From the NCBI RefSeq assembly GCF_000284515.1, contig NC_017668.1, positions 496,001 to 560,000 on the forward strand: a stretch of DNA of 64,000 bases, in the 5' to 3' direction. Shown piece after piece: positions 48,706 through 57,270 of this stretch. The notes under the pieces are model-generated. The model saw only the letters and a list, made by a program, of their open reading frames with translations, did no database searches and was not told the origin of the DNA. The stretch comes from Halobacillus halophilus DSM 2266 (GTDB lineage Bacteria > Bacillota > Bacilli > Bacillales > Halobacillaceae). Position 1 is the first letter of the stretch. Each line of letters opens with the position of its first letter. A program made the position numbers and the translations under genes.

Positions 48706-50376
48706 ATGAAAACGAAGCACTATGATTTCTGGCCGAAATTAACGAAAACACTTACCGTGCCAGAAACATCTATTTATGACAATCTGAAAGTATCTGCAGC
48801 GCGTTACCCCGAGCACGAAGCGATCTATTATTACGGGGCAGCGTTGACATACCGTGAGCTGTTGGCAGAGGTTGATGATCTGGCTGGTTATTTACAGCAA
48901 TACTTAGAAGTGACCAAGGGGGAGAAAATTCTATTATTCCTGCAAAACTCTCCCCAATTCATTATTGGCTATTATGCCATCTTAAGAGCGGGAGCAGTAG
49001 TGGTCCCGATTAATCCTATGCTGAAAACAAATGAACTCGAATTTTACATTAAGGATGGCTCGATAAGAAATGCTTTGATCGGGCAGGAATTCCTGGAAGT
49101 GGTCGAGCCATTAGTGGAAAGTACATCGCTTGAACATCTGATTGTGGCTGCTTATTCCGATTATAAAGGAAACGAACTGGAAGATTATCTTCCGCCAGAA
49201 GTGTCTGCAGCAAGAGCGTCTTTAACAGGGGATCATCTGCATATATGGGCAGAGGCTCTGAAGCGTAAAGCAGAACCACAGGAGCAATCGGTGGCAGCGG
49301 ATGACTTAGCCGTACTTCCTTACACCTCAGGAACGACCGGACTGCCAAAAGGTTGTATGCATACCAACCGCACCGTACAGGCGAACACCATTGGAGCTTA
49401 TCACTGGGCTCGCGCGACGTCAGATTCAAGTACATTAGCCACTCTGCCGTTATTTCACGTGACCGGAATGATTCATAGCATGCTGATGCCAATTTTCAGC
49501 GGGAATAAGATAGTCCTTATGACAAGATGGAATCGCGAAGCTGCAAGGCAGCTGATTCGCGATCAGCAATGCACACACTGGGTGGCGATCAGCACGATGC
49601 TGGTTGATTTCCTTGCTAACCCTGCTGTTGAAGCAGAGGACCTTCGTTCACTTTATGCGATATCCGGCGGGGGAGCCTCTTTTCCAAAAGCCCTTGGAGA
49701 AAAGCTATACAATCTGACAGAGCTTGAATTTGTAGAAGGGTACGGCTTATCAGAGACCATTGCTCAAACCCATTTCAATCCGCCTGAAAGGCCAAAGCTT
49801 CAATGTCTTGGCATCCCGTCCTTTAATGTAGATTCGCGTATTATTGATCCGGCGACCAATGAAGAAGTTCCAACGGGGGAGATTGGAGAGATTATTGTAA
49901 ACGGCCCTCAAGTCATGCTCGGCTATTACAATCGTGAGGACGAAAATGAGAGCGCTTTTATAGATATAGACGGCAAGTCCTTTTTCCGGACCGGAGATAT
50001 TGGACGCTGTGATGAGGAAGGGTATTTCTTTATCGTCGATCGCTTGAAGCGGATGATCAATGCTTCCGGATTTAACGTATGGCCGACAGAGGTGGAGTCA
50101 GCTCTGTATGACCATCCCGCCGTTCAGCAGGCTTGTGTAGTTGGCGTGCCAGATCCGCGAAAAGGTGAAAATATTAAAGCCTTCGTCATTTTAAATGATG
50201 GGTACGAAGGAGAAGTGACAGAAGAAGAGATTGTGGCCTGGTCCAAAGAGCGGATGGCTGCCTATAAGTATCCAAGATTGGTGGAGTTCAGAAAAGAATT
50301 TCCTACGACCAATAGTGGAAAAATTTTGTGGCGTAAGCTGCAGGAGCAGGAGCGTGAGAAGGTGCAGGGCAGTTAA
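48706..50376 (+). CDS. Acyl-CoA synthetase (AMP-forming, long-chain-type)
   Basis: A 556-residue ANL-superfamily ligase. The P-loop YTSGTTGLPKGCMHTN, the acyl-adenylate motif EGYGLSETIAQTHFNP, FFRTGDIGRCDEEGYFFIVD (hinge Asp) and the terminal Lys in SGKILWRK are present. It activates a carboxylic acid to its CoA thioester at the cost of ATP to AMP. AAAGGAGAGG precedes the ATG. It lies immediately ahead of the Liv-type ABC transporter genes, implying that the imported acid is its substrate. Confidence 0.9.
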   Translation: MKTKHYDFWPKLTKTLTVPETSIYDNLKVSAARYPEHEAIYYYGAALTYRELLAEVDDLAGYLQQYLEVTKGEKILLFLQNSPQFIIGYYAILRAGAVVVPINPMLKTNELEFYIKDGSIRNALIGQEFLEVVEPLVESTSLEHLIVAAYSDYKGNELEDYLPPEVSAARASLTGDHLHIWAEALKRKAEPQEQSVAADDLAVLPYTSGTTGLPKGCMHTNRTVQANTIGAYHWARATSDSSTLATLPLFHVTGMIHSMLMPIFSGNKIVLMTRWNREAARQLIRDQQCTHWVAISTMLVDFLANPAVEAEDLRSLYAISGGGASFPKALGEKLYNLTELEFVEGYGLSETIAQTHFNPPERPKLQCLGIPSFNVDSRIIDPATNEEVPTGEIGEIIVNGPQVMLGYYNREDENESAFIDIDGKSFFRTGDIGRCDEEGYFFIVDRLKRMINASGFNVWPTEVESALYDHPAVQQACVVGVPDPRKGENIKAFVILNDGYEGEVTEEEIVAWSKERMAAYKYPRLVEFRKEFPTTNSGKILWRKLQEQEREKVQGS

Positions 50377-50471
50377 GGATTGATTGAATTGGTCAGGGAG
50401 TCCCAGGGACGATCTTTCGCTGTGTCACCTGGGCGTCCCGGACTTCAAAATCTGGTTAAAGGGGAAGTTCA

Positions 50472-51335
50472 ATGGATATTTTAACTCAGCAGCTATTCAA
50501 TGGGCTGACAATTGGCAGTGTTTATAGTCTGGTTGCATTAGGACTGACACTCGTTTACGGCATCCTTCACATTCCTAACTTTGCCCATGGTGCTTTATAC
50601 ATGCTTGGTGCTTATATCACTCTGACCATGATGCTGTTATGGGGAATTCATTATTGGATAGCCATGGCGGTTTCTGTTCTTGTGGTGGGACTGCTTGGGG
50701 TTCTTATGGATCGGCTGGTTTTTCACCCGCTTCGAAATGCCCCTCCGATCCACGATAAAATTGCGGCCATCGGAATGCTGTTGTTTCTCGAAGCATTTGC
50801 TCAGTTGATCTGGGGAGCCGACTACCGCACCATGACCACACCTTATGGACAAGTCATTAACCTTTTTGGCACAACGGCTACGATGCAGCGTGTGCTTATC
50901 AATGTCGGAGCCATAGCCGCCATGGTTCTGCTCTATCTGTTTTTGAAAAAGACGTATATCGGCTCCACCATCATTGCCATGGCGCAAAACCGGGAAGGAG
51001 CACATTTGGTCGGAATTAATACAAATAAAGTCGCGATGCTTACCTTTATGATTTCCGGCGGGCTGGCAGCCATTGCCGCCTCTTTATCGGCCCCGATCAA
51101 TCTTGTTTTTCCGGGAATGGGACACCTTGTCATCCTGAAAGCCTTTGTCATAATCATCCTTGGTGGAATGGGCAGCATTCCTGGAGCAATCCTTGGAGGT
51201 TATATCCTTGGATTTACGGAAAGTCTTGGCGCCACCTATATTTCTAATGATTATAAAGACCTCATTGCTTTTCTACTTCTCGTGATTATTCTATCCATTC
51301 GTCCTAAAGGACTTTTTTCCAGGGAGGGTTTTTAA
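50472..51335 (+). CDS. Branched-chain amino acid-type ABC permease (LivH type)
   Basis: 287 residues with about eight helices. LTIGSVYSLVALGLTLVYGI then HIPNFAHGALYMLGAYITL is the LivH signature, and the coupling segment VAMLTFMISGGLAAIAASLS and GMGSIPGAILGGYILG are also typical. It is one of two integral subunits of a Liv/HAAT ABC importer. TAA is followed at once by the LivM-type ATG. In a catabolic cluster with CoA ligases such importers often carry aromatic or fatty carboxylates rather than amino acids. Confidence 0.9.
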   Translation: MDILTQQLFNGLTIGSVYSLVALGLTLVYGILHIPNFAHGALYMLGAYITLTMMLLWGIHYWIAMAVSVLVVGLLGVLMDRLVFHPLRNAPPIHDKIAAIGMLLFLEAFAQLIWGADYRTMTTPYGQVINLFGTTATMQRVLINVGAIAAMVLLYLFLKKTYIGSTIIAMAQNREGAHLVGINTNKVAMLTFMISGGLAAIAASLSAPINLVFPGMGHLVILKAFVIIILGGMGSIPGAILGGYILGFTESLGATYISNDYKDLIAFLLLVIILSIRPKGLFSREGF

Positions 51336-52367
51336 ATGGGTGCATTTCTCAGGAAAAGAGGCTGGCTTATCGGATTTGTTTTATTGGCGGTCGTGTTTCC
51401 TTTTCTTTCGCAAAATGATTACTTTCTGCATGTGCTAACCCTTGCCTTCATCTGGATGATTGCAGTTTATGGACTGAATCTTCTGGCAGGTTATACGGGT
51501 TATCTATCCCTTGCCCACGCTGGATTTTTTGCCATTGGAGCTTACGCCTTAGGACTGCTGACGGTTAAAGCAGGGCTGAACTACTGGATTGCTCTCGTAC
51601 TTGCCTGTGTCATTACAAGTGCCATTGGTTTTGTCGTAGGGCTGGTTGCGTTGAGGACCCGGGAACACTTTTTTGCCATCTACACGCTGTGTGTCGGGTA
51701 TATCATCTATTTGGTGATCGATAAATGGGACAGCCTGACCGGCGGTGTACGCGGATTGATAGGAATTCCTGCGCCCGCAGCCATCGGTCCGATCTCGTTT
51801 GAAACGCCTCTCTCTCAATATTACCTGATTCTCTTTTTCTTACTGGCTACTATTTTTGTAATGTACCGGATTGTCCATTCTCTTTCAGGCCGTACGTTTA
51901 TCGCGATTCGGAATAGTGAAGACCTGGCTCAGACGATCGGGATCTCTACGATGAAAAATAAGCTGCTCGTCTTTGTCCTCTCTACGTTTTTCGCTGGTCT
52001 TGCGGGAGCCCTGTATGCTTCTTTTATCAGGTTTATCGGTCCTGATATTGGCTACATTACAATTATTTTTGATTTTCTAACCTACTTACTTGTCGGAGGT
52101 CTCGGGACTCTTGCTGGTCCAATTGTAGGAACCTTTCTTATTGTGAGCGTCTCTCAATCTCTTCAATTTTTACAAGACTATCGGATGCTTATTTTCGGTC
52201 CGCTCTTAACTTTGCTGATTATTTTTTATCCAAGGGGAATTGCGGGTGCGTATCTTGACTTTCGAATGAAGAGAAAAGCGAAGAAAAAGAAAGCCGTTCC
52301 GCCGAAGAAGCCTTCCTATGTTCGTCAGCCACAGGAAGATTCAGAGAAAAAGGTGAAGGAGGGGTAA
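51336..52367 (+). CDS. Branched-chain amino acid-type ABC permease (LivM type)
   Basis: 343 residues with about ten helices. GLNLLAGYTGYLSLAHAGFF and FIAIRNSEDLAQTIGISTMK are LivM hallmarks, with VGGLGTLAGPIVGT near the end. It has a strongly basic Lys/Arg/Pro-rich C-terminal tail of about 40 residues (KRKAKKKKAVPPKKP), longer than usual. It begins on the base after the livH-type stop (AGGGAGGG upstream), so the two subunits are coupled. Confidence 0.9.
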   Translation: MGAFLRKRGWLIGFVLLAVVFPFLSQNDYFLHVLTLAFIWMIAVYGLNLLAGYTGYLSLAHAGFFAIGAYALGLLTVKAGLNYWIALVLACVITSAIGFVVGLVALRTREHFFAIYTLCVGYIIYLVIDKWDSLTGGVRGLIGIPAPAAIGPISFETPLSQYYLILFFLLATIFVMYRIVHSLSGRTFIAIRNSEDLAQTIGISTMKNKLLVFVLSTFFAGLAGALYASFIRFIGPDIGYITIIFDFLTYLLVGGLGTLAGPIVGTFLIVSVSQSLQFLQDYRMLIFGPLLTLLIIFYPRGIAGAYLDFRMKRKAKKKKAVPPKKPSYVRQPQEDSEKKVKEG

Positions 52368-52370
52368 GGA

Positions 52371-53135
52371 ATGTTTATTGAAACCAGAAAGCTCACGAAG
52401 AAGTTTGGGGGACTGGTCGCCGTTAACGAAGTAGATTTCACGATTGAAAAGGGTAAGATCAACGCGATCATCGGTCCGAATGGGGCCGGGAAGTCTACGT
52501 TTTTTAACTTAGTAAGCGGGTCATACACGCCAAGTTCCGGGCAGGTTTTTTATAAAGGGAAGGATATTACGAAGCTGCCTCCTAATAAGATCGCTACTTT
52601 AGGGGTAGCACGCACCTTCCAGACCACGAATCTTTTTGAACAATCCACTGTTCTTGACAATGTGATCGTTGGACACCGGCTCAGGACGCGCTCCAACCTG
52701 TTCGATGCAGTCCTCCGAACCAAACGTTATAAAGAGGAGGAGAAAAAGTGCCGGGACAAGGCGATGGAGGTTCTTGATTTCGTTGAATTGACGCATGTAA
52801 GGGACGAGCTTGCCGTGAATATATCCCAGGAAGAGAAGAAGCGGGTTGCTTTCGCACTTGCGCTGGCTACGGATCCGGAGGTTGTTTTTCTCGATGAACC
52901 GACTGCTGGAATCAATCCGGGAGAAACGGAAGGCCTGGCAGCTTTGATGGAAAAAATGGTCAAGCGGGGCATCACCGTATGCTTGATTGAACACAAAATG
53001 AAAATGATTATGAAGCTTGCCGACAAGATCATGGTTTTAAATTACGGTGAAAAAATTGCAGAGGGAACTTCTGAGGAAATCATGAACGACCAGGCTGTTA
53101 TTGAAGCATATCTGGGAGGTGACGCCAGTGCTTGA
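52371..53135 (+). CDS. Liv-type ABC ATPase (LivG type) with degenerate signature motif
   Basis: 254 residues. Walker A GPNGAGKSTFFN, Q-loop TFQTTNLFE, Walker B VVFLDEPTAGINP and the switch His in LIEHKMK are intact. The ABC signature, normally LS(Y/G)GQ, reads VNISQEEKKRVAFALAL, so the conserved Gly and Gln are missing. It could form one normal and one degenerate ATP site with the LivF-type partner. ATG is preceded by AAGGAGGGG. The stop overlaps the next gene by 8 bases. Confidence 0.88.
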   Translation: MFIETRKLTKKFGGLVAVNEVDFTIEKGKINAIIGPNGAGKSTFFNLVSGSYTPSSGQVFYKGKDITKLPPNKIATLGVARTFQTTNLFEQSTVLDNVIVGHRLRTRSNLFDAVLRTKRYKEEEKKCRDKAMEVLDFVELTHVRDELAVNISQEEKKRVAFALALATDPEVVFLDEPTAGINPGETEGLAALMEKMVKRGITVCLIEHKMKMIMKLADKIMVLNYGEKIAEGTSEEIMNDQAVIEAYLGGDASA

Positions 53136-53835
53136 GTTATCGAATGTGTCGGTGAAATATGGAAGCTTTGCGGCAGTTAAAGATATTGATATTCAAGTGG
53201 GAGAGGGAGAGCTTGTCGTTTTACTTGGTTCAAATGGAGCGGGTAAAAGTACAACGTTTAATGCTATCAGCGGACTTCAAAAACCAAGCGCCGGAGACAT
53301 TATTTTTGAAGGAAAGTCGATCACGGGTTTATCACCAGATAAGATTGTCCAGGCAGGAATTGTGCAGTGTGCAGAGGACCGCAAGCTGTTTCCGCAAATG
53401 TCTGTTCATCAAAATTTGATTATGGGAGCCTATGTTCACCGCAAGAAGCGGAAACAAGTAAAAGAATCCATTTCCGAGGTGTATGAACTTTTCCCAATTC
53501 TACGCGAGAAAAAAGAGAATGCGGCCGGCTCGTTGAGTGGAGGGCAGCAGCAGATGCTCGCAATCGGCAGGGCGTTAATGTCCCGGCCGAAAATGATGCT
53601 TCTTGATGAGCCATCCATTGGACTTGCTCCTCTTATTGTAGAGCAGATGTTTGAGGTCATTCAGAAGATCAATAAGGATGGTACAACCGTTTTGCTAGCT
53701 GAACAGAATGCCTTTGCTGCCTTAAAAATTGCGGACAGGGGATATGTCTTTGAAAGTGGATCCATGGTTGTGCAGGGATCATCCGAAGAGTTGTTAGCCA
53801 ATGATACGGTTCGCAGGGCTTATATTGGAGCCTGA
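53128..53835 (+). CDS. Liv-type ABC ATPase (LivF type)
   Basis: 235 residues. Walker A GSNGAGKSTTFN, a complete signature LSGGQQQMLAIGRAL, Walker B MMLLDEPSIGLAP and LLAEQNA (switch region) are all present; QCAEDRKLFPQMSVHQN is typical of LivF. GTG 53128 is chosen since GGGAGGTGA lies 7-10 bases upstream; the longer frame from TTG 53101 is a read-in from the livG end. It pairs with the LivG-type subunit to drive transport. Confidence 0.9.
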   Translation: MLELSNVSVKYGSFAAVKDIDIQVGEGELVVLLGSNGAGKSTTFNAISGLQKPSAGDIIFEGKSITGLSPDKIVQAGIVQCAEDRKLFPQMSVHQNLIMGAYVHRKKRKQVKESISEVYELFPILREKKENAAGSLSGGQQQMLAIGRALMSRPKMMLLDEPSIGLAPLIVEQMFEVIQKINKDGTTVLLAEQNAFAALKIADRGYVFESGSMVVQGSSEELLANDTVRRAYIGA

Positions 53836-53907
53836 TGATGATGGATAGAAGACAGTGGAGCAGCGTTCGGTCAAAGACAAAACACCTATCCTTAAGGAGG
53901 AGATCTA

Positions 53908-55131
53908 ATGAAGGTTTTCAAATTATCTGCTTTTCTGGTGATGCTTTCGGTTCTGTTTATTTTAGGGGGATGTATTGATAATTCGTCCAATTCAGCGTCT
54001 GGTGATGGGGGCGGAGAAAATCAAACGGAAGCAACGGAAGCTGGAGAGGGAGAAGAACTGGTTAACATTGGTTATACGGGACCTTTGAGCGGGCCGGCAG
54101 CTTATTATGGAGAACGATCGTTGAACGGTCTGAAAATGGCAGTTGAAGAAATCAACAATAGTGGCGGGTTCGAGATTGATGGACAAACGTATAAGTATAA
54201 TCTCGTATCATTGGATGATAAATACCTCCCGAATGAGACGGCGGCTAATGCCAAACGTCTGCTTCAGGAAAATAGCACGCCCATTATTTATACCCCGCAC
54301 AGCGGAGGCGTAAAGGCCATGCAAGTGTTCAATGAGAAGGAAAACTTTCTTATTGGAGCCTACACGAGTGAGCCGGCAGTGACGGCTGAAGGCAACGAGC
54401 TGACGGTTCGAATTCCACCGAGCTATGATGGATATATCGAACCTTTCACTACTTATGCTATGGACAACTTTGGTAAGAAAATTGCGGCTCTTCCAACGTC
54501 CTCCCAGTACGGAAAAGACTGGACAGAAGCCCTGCTGCCGCATTGGAAAGAGCAAGGCGGAGAAGTGGTCTATAATTCTTCCATTGATTTCTCTAAGGAT
54601 ACGGACTTCTTCACATTAGTTACTAATGCCTTAGAAGGCGATCCGGACGTGCTGTTTATTGGCGGCCCATCTGAGCCAACAGCTAAGGTAGCCAAACAGG
54701 CAAGGGAGTTGGGTTTTGAAGGTGGGTTTATCGTGATGGATCAGGCCAAGCTGAATGAAATGAAAACTGTCACTGGTTCATTTGACATGCTGAATGGGGC
54801 GGTCGGTGTAACGCCGCTTGTAAATTCAGATTATCCAGGGACCGCTGAATTTATTGAAAAATATAAAGAGGAATATGGTGAAGAGCCAGGGTCTGAAGCT
54901 GGTTATCACTACGTTTCGATGTATGCCTTTATGGAATCTATGAAAGCTGCAGGAACGGTTGATGATCCTTCAGCCATCCGCTCTCACATGCAGGACGGAC
55001 TCGATGCGATTCCTGAAGAGAAAGAAGTGTACACGATTAAGCAGATTGAAGAAGATGGAGGATTTACTACAGGTTTACGGATTGCGGCTGTCGAAAACGG
55101 TGAAATAGTCACGATTAACGTGAACGAGTAA
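53908..55131 (+). CDS. ABC transporter substrate-binding lipoprotein (LivJ/K type)
   Basis: 407 residues. A lipoprotein signal ends FILGGC, followed by a Ser/Gly/Glu-rich spacer. The binding domain starts VNIGYTGPLSGPAAYYGERS and contains INNSGGFEIDGQ and VMDQAKLN, typical of periplasmic-binding-protein type I (Leu/Ile/Val-binding) proteins. It captures the substrate outside the membrane for the LivHMGF-type complex. AAGGAGGAG precedes the ATG. Last gene of operon II, with a terminator and then element D. Confidence 0.9.
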   Translation: MKVFKLSAFLVMLSVLFILGGCIDNSSNSASGDGGGENQTEATEAGEGEELVNIGYTGPLSGPAAYYGERSLNGLKMAVEEINNSGGFEIDGQTYKYNLVSLDDKYLPNETAANAKRLLQENSTPIIYTPHSGGVKAMQVFNEKENFLIGAYTSEPAVTAEGNELTVRIPPSYDGYIEPFTTYAMDNFGKKIAALPTSSQYGKDWTEALLPHWKEQGGEVVYNSSIDFSKDTDFFTLVTNALEGDPDVLFIGGPSEPTAKVAKQARELGFEGGFIVMDQAKLNEMKTVTGSFDMLNGAVGVTPLVNSDYPGTAEFIEKYKEEYGEEPGSEAGYHYVSMYAFMESMKAAGTVDDPSAIRSHMQDGLDAIPEEKEVYTIKQIEEDGGFTTGLRIAAVENGEIVTINVNE

Positions 55132-55136
55132 GTCTG

Positions 55137-55185
55137 ATGGAGCCAGTTGTATGAAGAGACTACACCATATAGCTGGCTTCTTTTT
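55137..55185 (+). terminator. Terminator after the substrate-binding protein gene
   Basis: GGAGCCAGTTGTATG pairs imperfectly with CATATAGCTGGCTTC, followed by TTTTTAT. Element D begins about 25 bases later. Confidence 0.7.
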
Positions 55186-55209
55186 ATACATACACAGCCC
55201 TGAAAGGAA

Positions 55210-55993
55210 GGTTGTGGTGAACGTTGTAATTCATAAGCGGGTTATTCCGCTAAAGGGCCGGATTGCGGAAGACTAAGTTTTGAGATAATTCGGGTCCGTC
55301 GCCGAAAAGTAGATGAGGTGGGCTACGGATACAACTCGCTTTCCTGCGGGGGAACTGGCAAGCCTCCTCGGTCGTTTACACTCCCTGTGGGGTCTCGCCT
55401 AGCTCCTTCTCCCGCGGGAGTCTCCTTGTTTCCTTCGCCACCCTATGATTAAAGCGTGAACGGACCCTTCAATAGATGAAAAGAGGTACTTGATCCGCCT
55501 TAAATGCTTATATAACGGGATTCATACATGTAGATAAGCTCGTTGTTAAAAATGTCTCTCCATCATAAACCAGAGTGTTTCAAACATGATTTCGAGCTCC
55601 ATATATCGCAAGGTCCGGCGGGGGACGATGAAGACTCCTAGCTTAGAAGCGGAAGCACCTTGGTCAGCGGCGTATGGACTGGACTGAGCTGGCGGAGATA
55701 AAGGAAACACGAAGAGCGTAGCGATTCGATGTTGACTTATCGTACAGAAGCGAGGGAAGTCTCACTAGACGCTAGGTGCTGGAGCTGGATAGATCTTCTT
55801 ATCATTTATGTCCAGATTTTCGAGTAAGACTAAAAAAAGTGTAAGAATGGGATGCACATGATCGGTGAGATCCCGCAGAACCGGAAAGCGAAATCGTCCC
55901 CCGCAGGACATTTCTATTCAAATATCTCGAAACTTTGTCTTACGCAATTGAGATTTATCTTTAAAAAATCAACACTGAAATTTAATAAAAATG
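55210..55993 (-). repeat. Composite inverted repeat element, copy D (core inverted relative to arms)
   Basis: About 784 bp; the outer left edge is degenerate. Left arm (GCTAAAGGGCCGGATTGCGG) and right arm (AAAAAATCAACACTGAAATTT) are reversed relative to A/B/E, as in C. The inner ends AAGACTAAGTTTTGAGATA and TATCTCGAAACTTTGTCTT have drifted. The core spacer (GAACGGACCCTTC, CTTATATAACGGGATTCAT) is the same subfamily as C. It carries a nested insert at 55640-55848. Confidence 0.75.
55640..55848. repeat. Nested repeat insert inside element D
   Basis: About 209 bases interrupt the GACTCCT|GCGGGA text of module 2. The insert begins AGCTTAGAAGCGGAAGCACC and includes GACGCTAGGTGCTGGAGCT, giving an AGCACCT/AGGTGCT inverted repeat. 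I recall similar text as a dispersed repeat in Bacillaceae. It has no coding capacity. Confidence 0.55.
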
Positions 55994-56042
55994 TTCCTGT
56001 TGAGTTAGGCGTTGATATTAATAAAACAAGGAGGAGATTTTA

Positions 56043-57254
56043 ATGATGAATTTTGAATTAACGGAAGAACAGGAAATGGTTAGAAAAGTGGTTCGTAAAT
56101 TCGTAGATCAGGAAATCAATCCCTATATTCAGGAATGGGATGAAAAGGGTCATTTTGAATCCTCTATTATGAAACGTCTCGCAGACCTTGATCTGATGGG
56201 AGTTTGTATTCCTGAACAGTACGGGGGGAGTGGAATGGATTACAATACGCTCGCGATTGTTTGTGAAGAATTAGAGCGGGGAGACACTGCCTTCCGTACG
56301 GCTGTTTCTGTTCATACAGGTTTAAATAGTATGACACTGCTGCAATGGGGCAATGAAGCCCAGAAACAGAAGTACCTCATTCCGCAGGCAAAGGGAGAAA
56401 AAGTAGGGGCATTTGGATTAACTGAGCCCAATGCTGGATCCGATGTTGCCTCTTTAAAAACGACTGCCACAAAAGAAGGAGACTTCTATATTTTAAATGG
56501 GCAGAAAACGTGGATTTCTTTATGCGACCATGCCGATCACTTCCTCGTTTTTGCCTATACAGATAAAAGTCAGAAGCATAAAGGGATATCGGCTTTTATC
56601 GTGGAACGGACTATGCCGGGATTCTCGTCCCAGGCCATCAAAGGCAAGCTTGGTATCCGGGCAGGTAACACGGGAGAGTTATTTTTTGATCATGTAAAGG
56701 TGCCGAAAGAAAATCTGCTCGGAGAAGAAGGAGAAGGGTTTAAGATTGCTATGGCCGCTCTCGACAATGGGCGCTTTACGGTGGCCGCCGGTGCATGCGG
56801 ACAGATTCTTGCGTGCCTTGAGGAAAGCGTGAAGTATTGCCACGAAAGAGAAACGTTTGGTAAAGAAATCGGCAAGCATCAGCTGGTCCAGCAGATGCTC
56901 GCTAAGATGGAAGCTGGCTATCAAATGTCCCGCCTCCTCGTATTTCGCGCGGGGGAATTAAAAAACCAGGGCAGACGGAATACGCGGGAAACGTCCCTTG
57001 CCAAATGGCAGGCCTGTGATTTTGCCAATGAAGCAGCGAATGATGCTGTTCAAATCCACGGGGCTTATGGCTATTCACATGAATATCCGGTAGAGCGATT
57101 TTTAAGAAATTCGAAAGCACCTGTCATTTATGAAGGTACACGGGAAATTCATACGGTCATGCAGGCGGAGTACGTGCTTGGGTATCGGTCTGATAAGACT
57201 TTATCACGATCACTCCCGGCATGGCCTTATGATGAGGTGAAGGAAGAAGTGTAA
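56043..57254 (+). CDS. Acyl-CoA dehydrogenase
   Basis: 403 residues. Blocks: PEQYGGSGMDYNTLAIVCEE, AFGLTEPNAGSDVASLKTTA, YILNGQKTWISLCDHADHF, VQIHGAYGYSHEYPVERFLR and the catalytic-Glu region VIYEGTREIHTVMQ. The GTREIH ending and overall pattern are close to glutaryl-CoA/short-chain-type ACADs. Tandem ATG at 56043/56046 behind AAGGAGGAG. First gene of operon III, 50 bases after element D. Confidence 0.9.
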   Translation: MMNFELTEEQEMVRKVVRKFVDQEINPYIQEWDEKGHFESSIMKRLADLDLMGVCIPEQYGGSGMDYNTLAIVCEELERGDTAFRTAVSVHTGLNSMTLLQWGNEAQKQKYLIPQAKGEKVGAFGLTEPNAGSDVASLKTTATKEGDFYILNGQKTWISLCDHADHFLVFAYTDKSQKHKGISAFIVERTMPGFSSQAIKGKLGIRAGNTGELFFDHVKVPKENLLGEEGEGFKIAMAALDNGRFTVAAGACGQILACLEESVKYCHERETFGKEIGKHQLVQQMLAKMEAGYQMSRLLVFRAGELKNQGRRNTRETSLAKWQACDFANEAANDAVQIHGAYGYSHEYPVERFLRNSKAPVIYEGTREIHTVMQAEYVLGYRSDKTLSRSLPAWPYDEVKEEV

Positions 57255-57270
57255 AGAAGGGGGACTGTAT

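Noticed and set aside
50390-50465. Terminator between the CoA ligase and the LivH-type permease
   Set aside because: CCCAGG...CCTGGG and GGGACG...CGTCCC can pair, but there is no T run and the genes clearly form one operon; it may be a weak processing hairpin.
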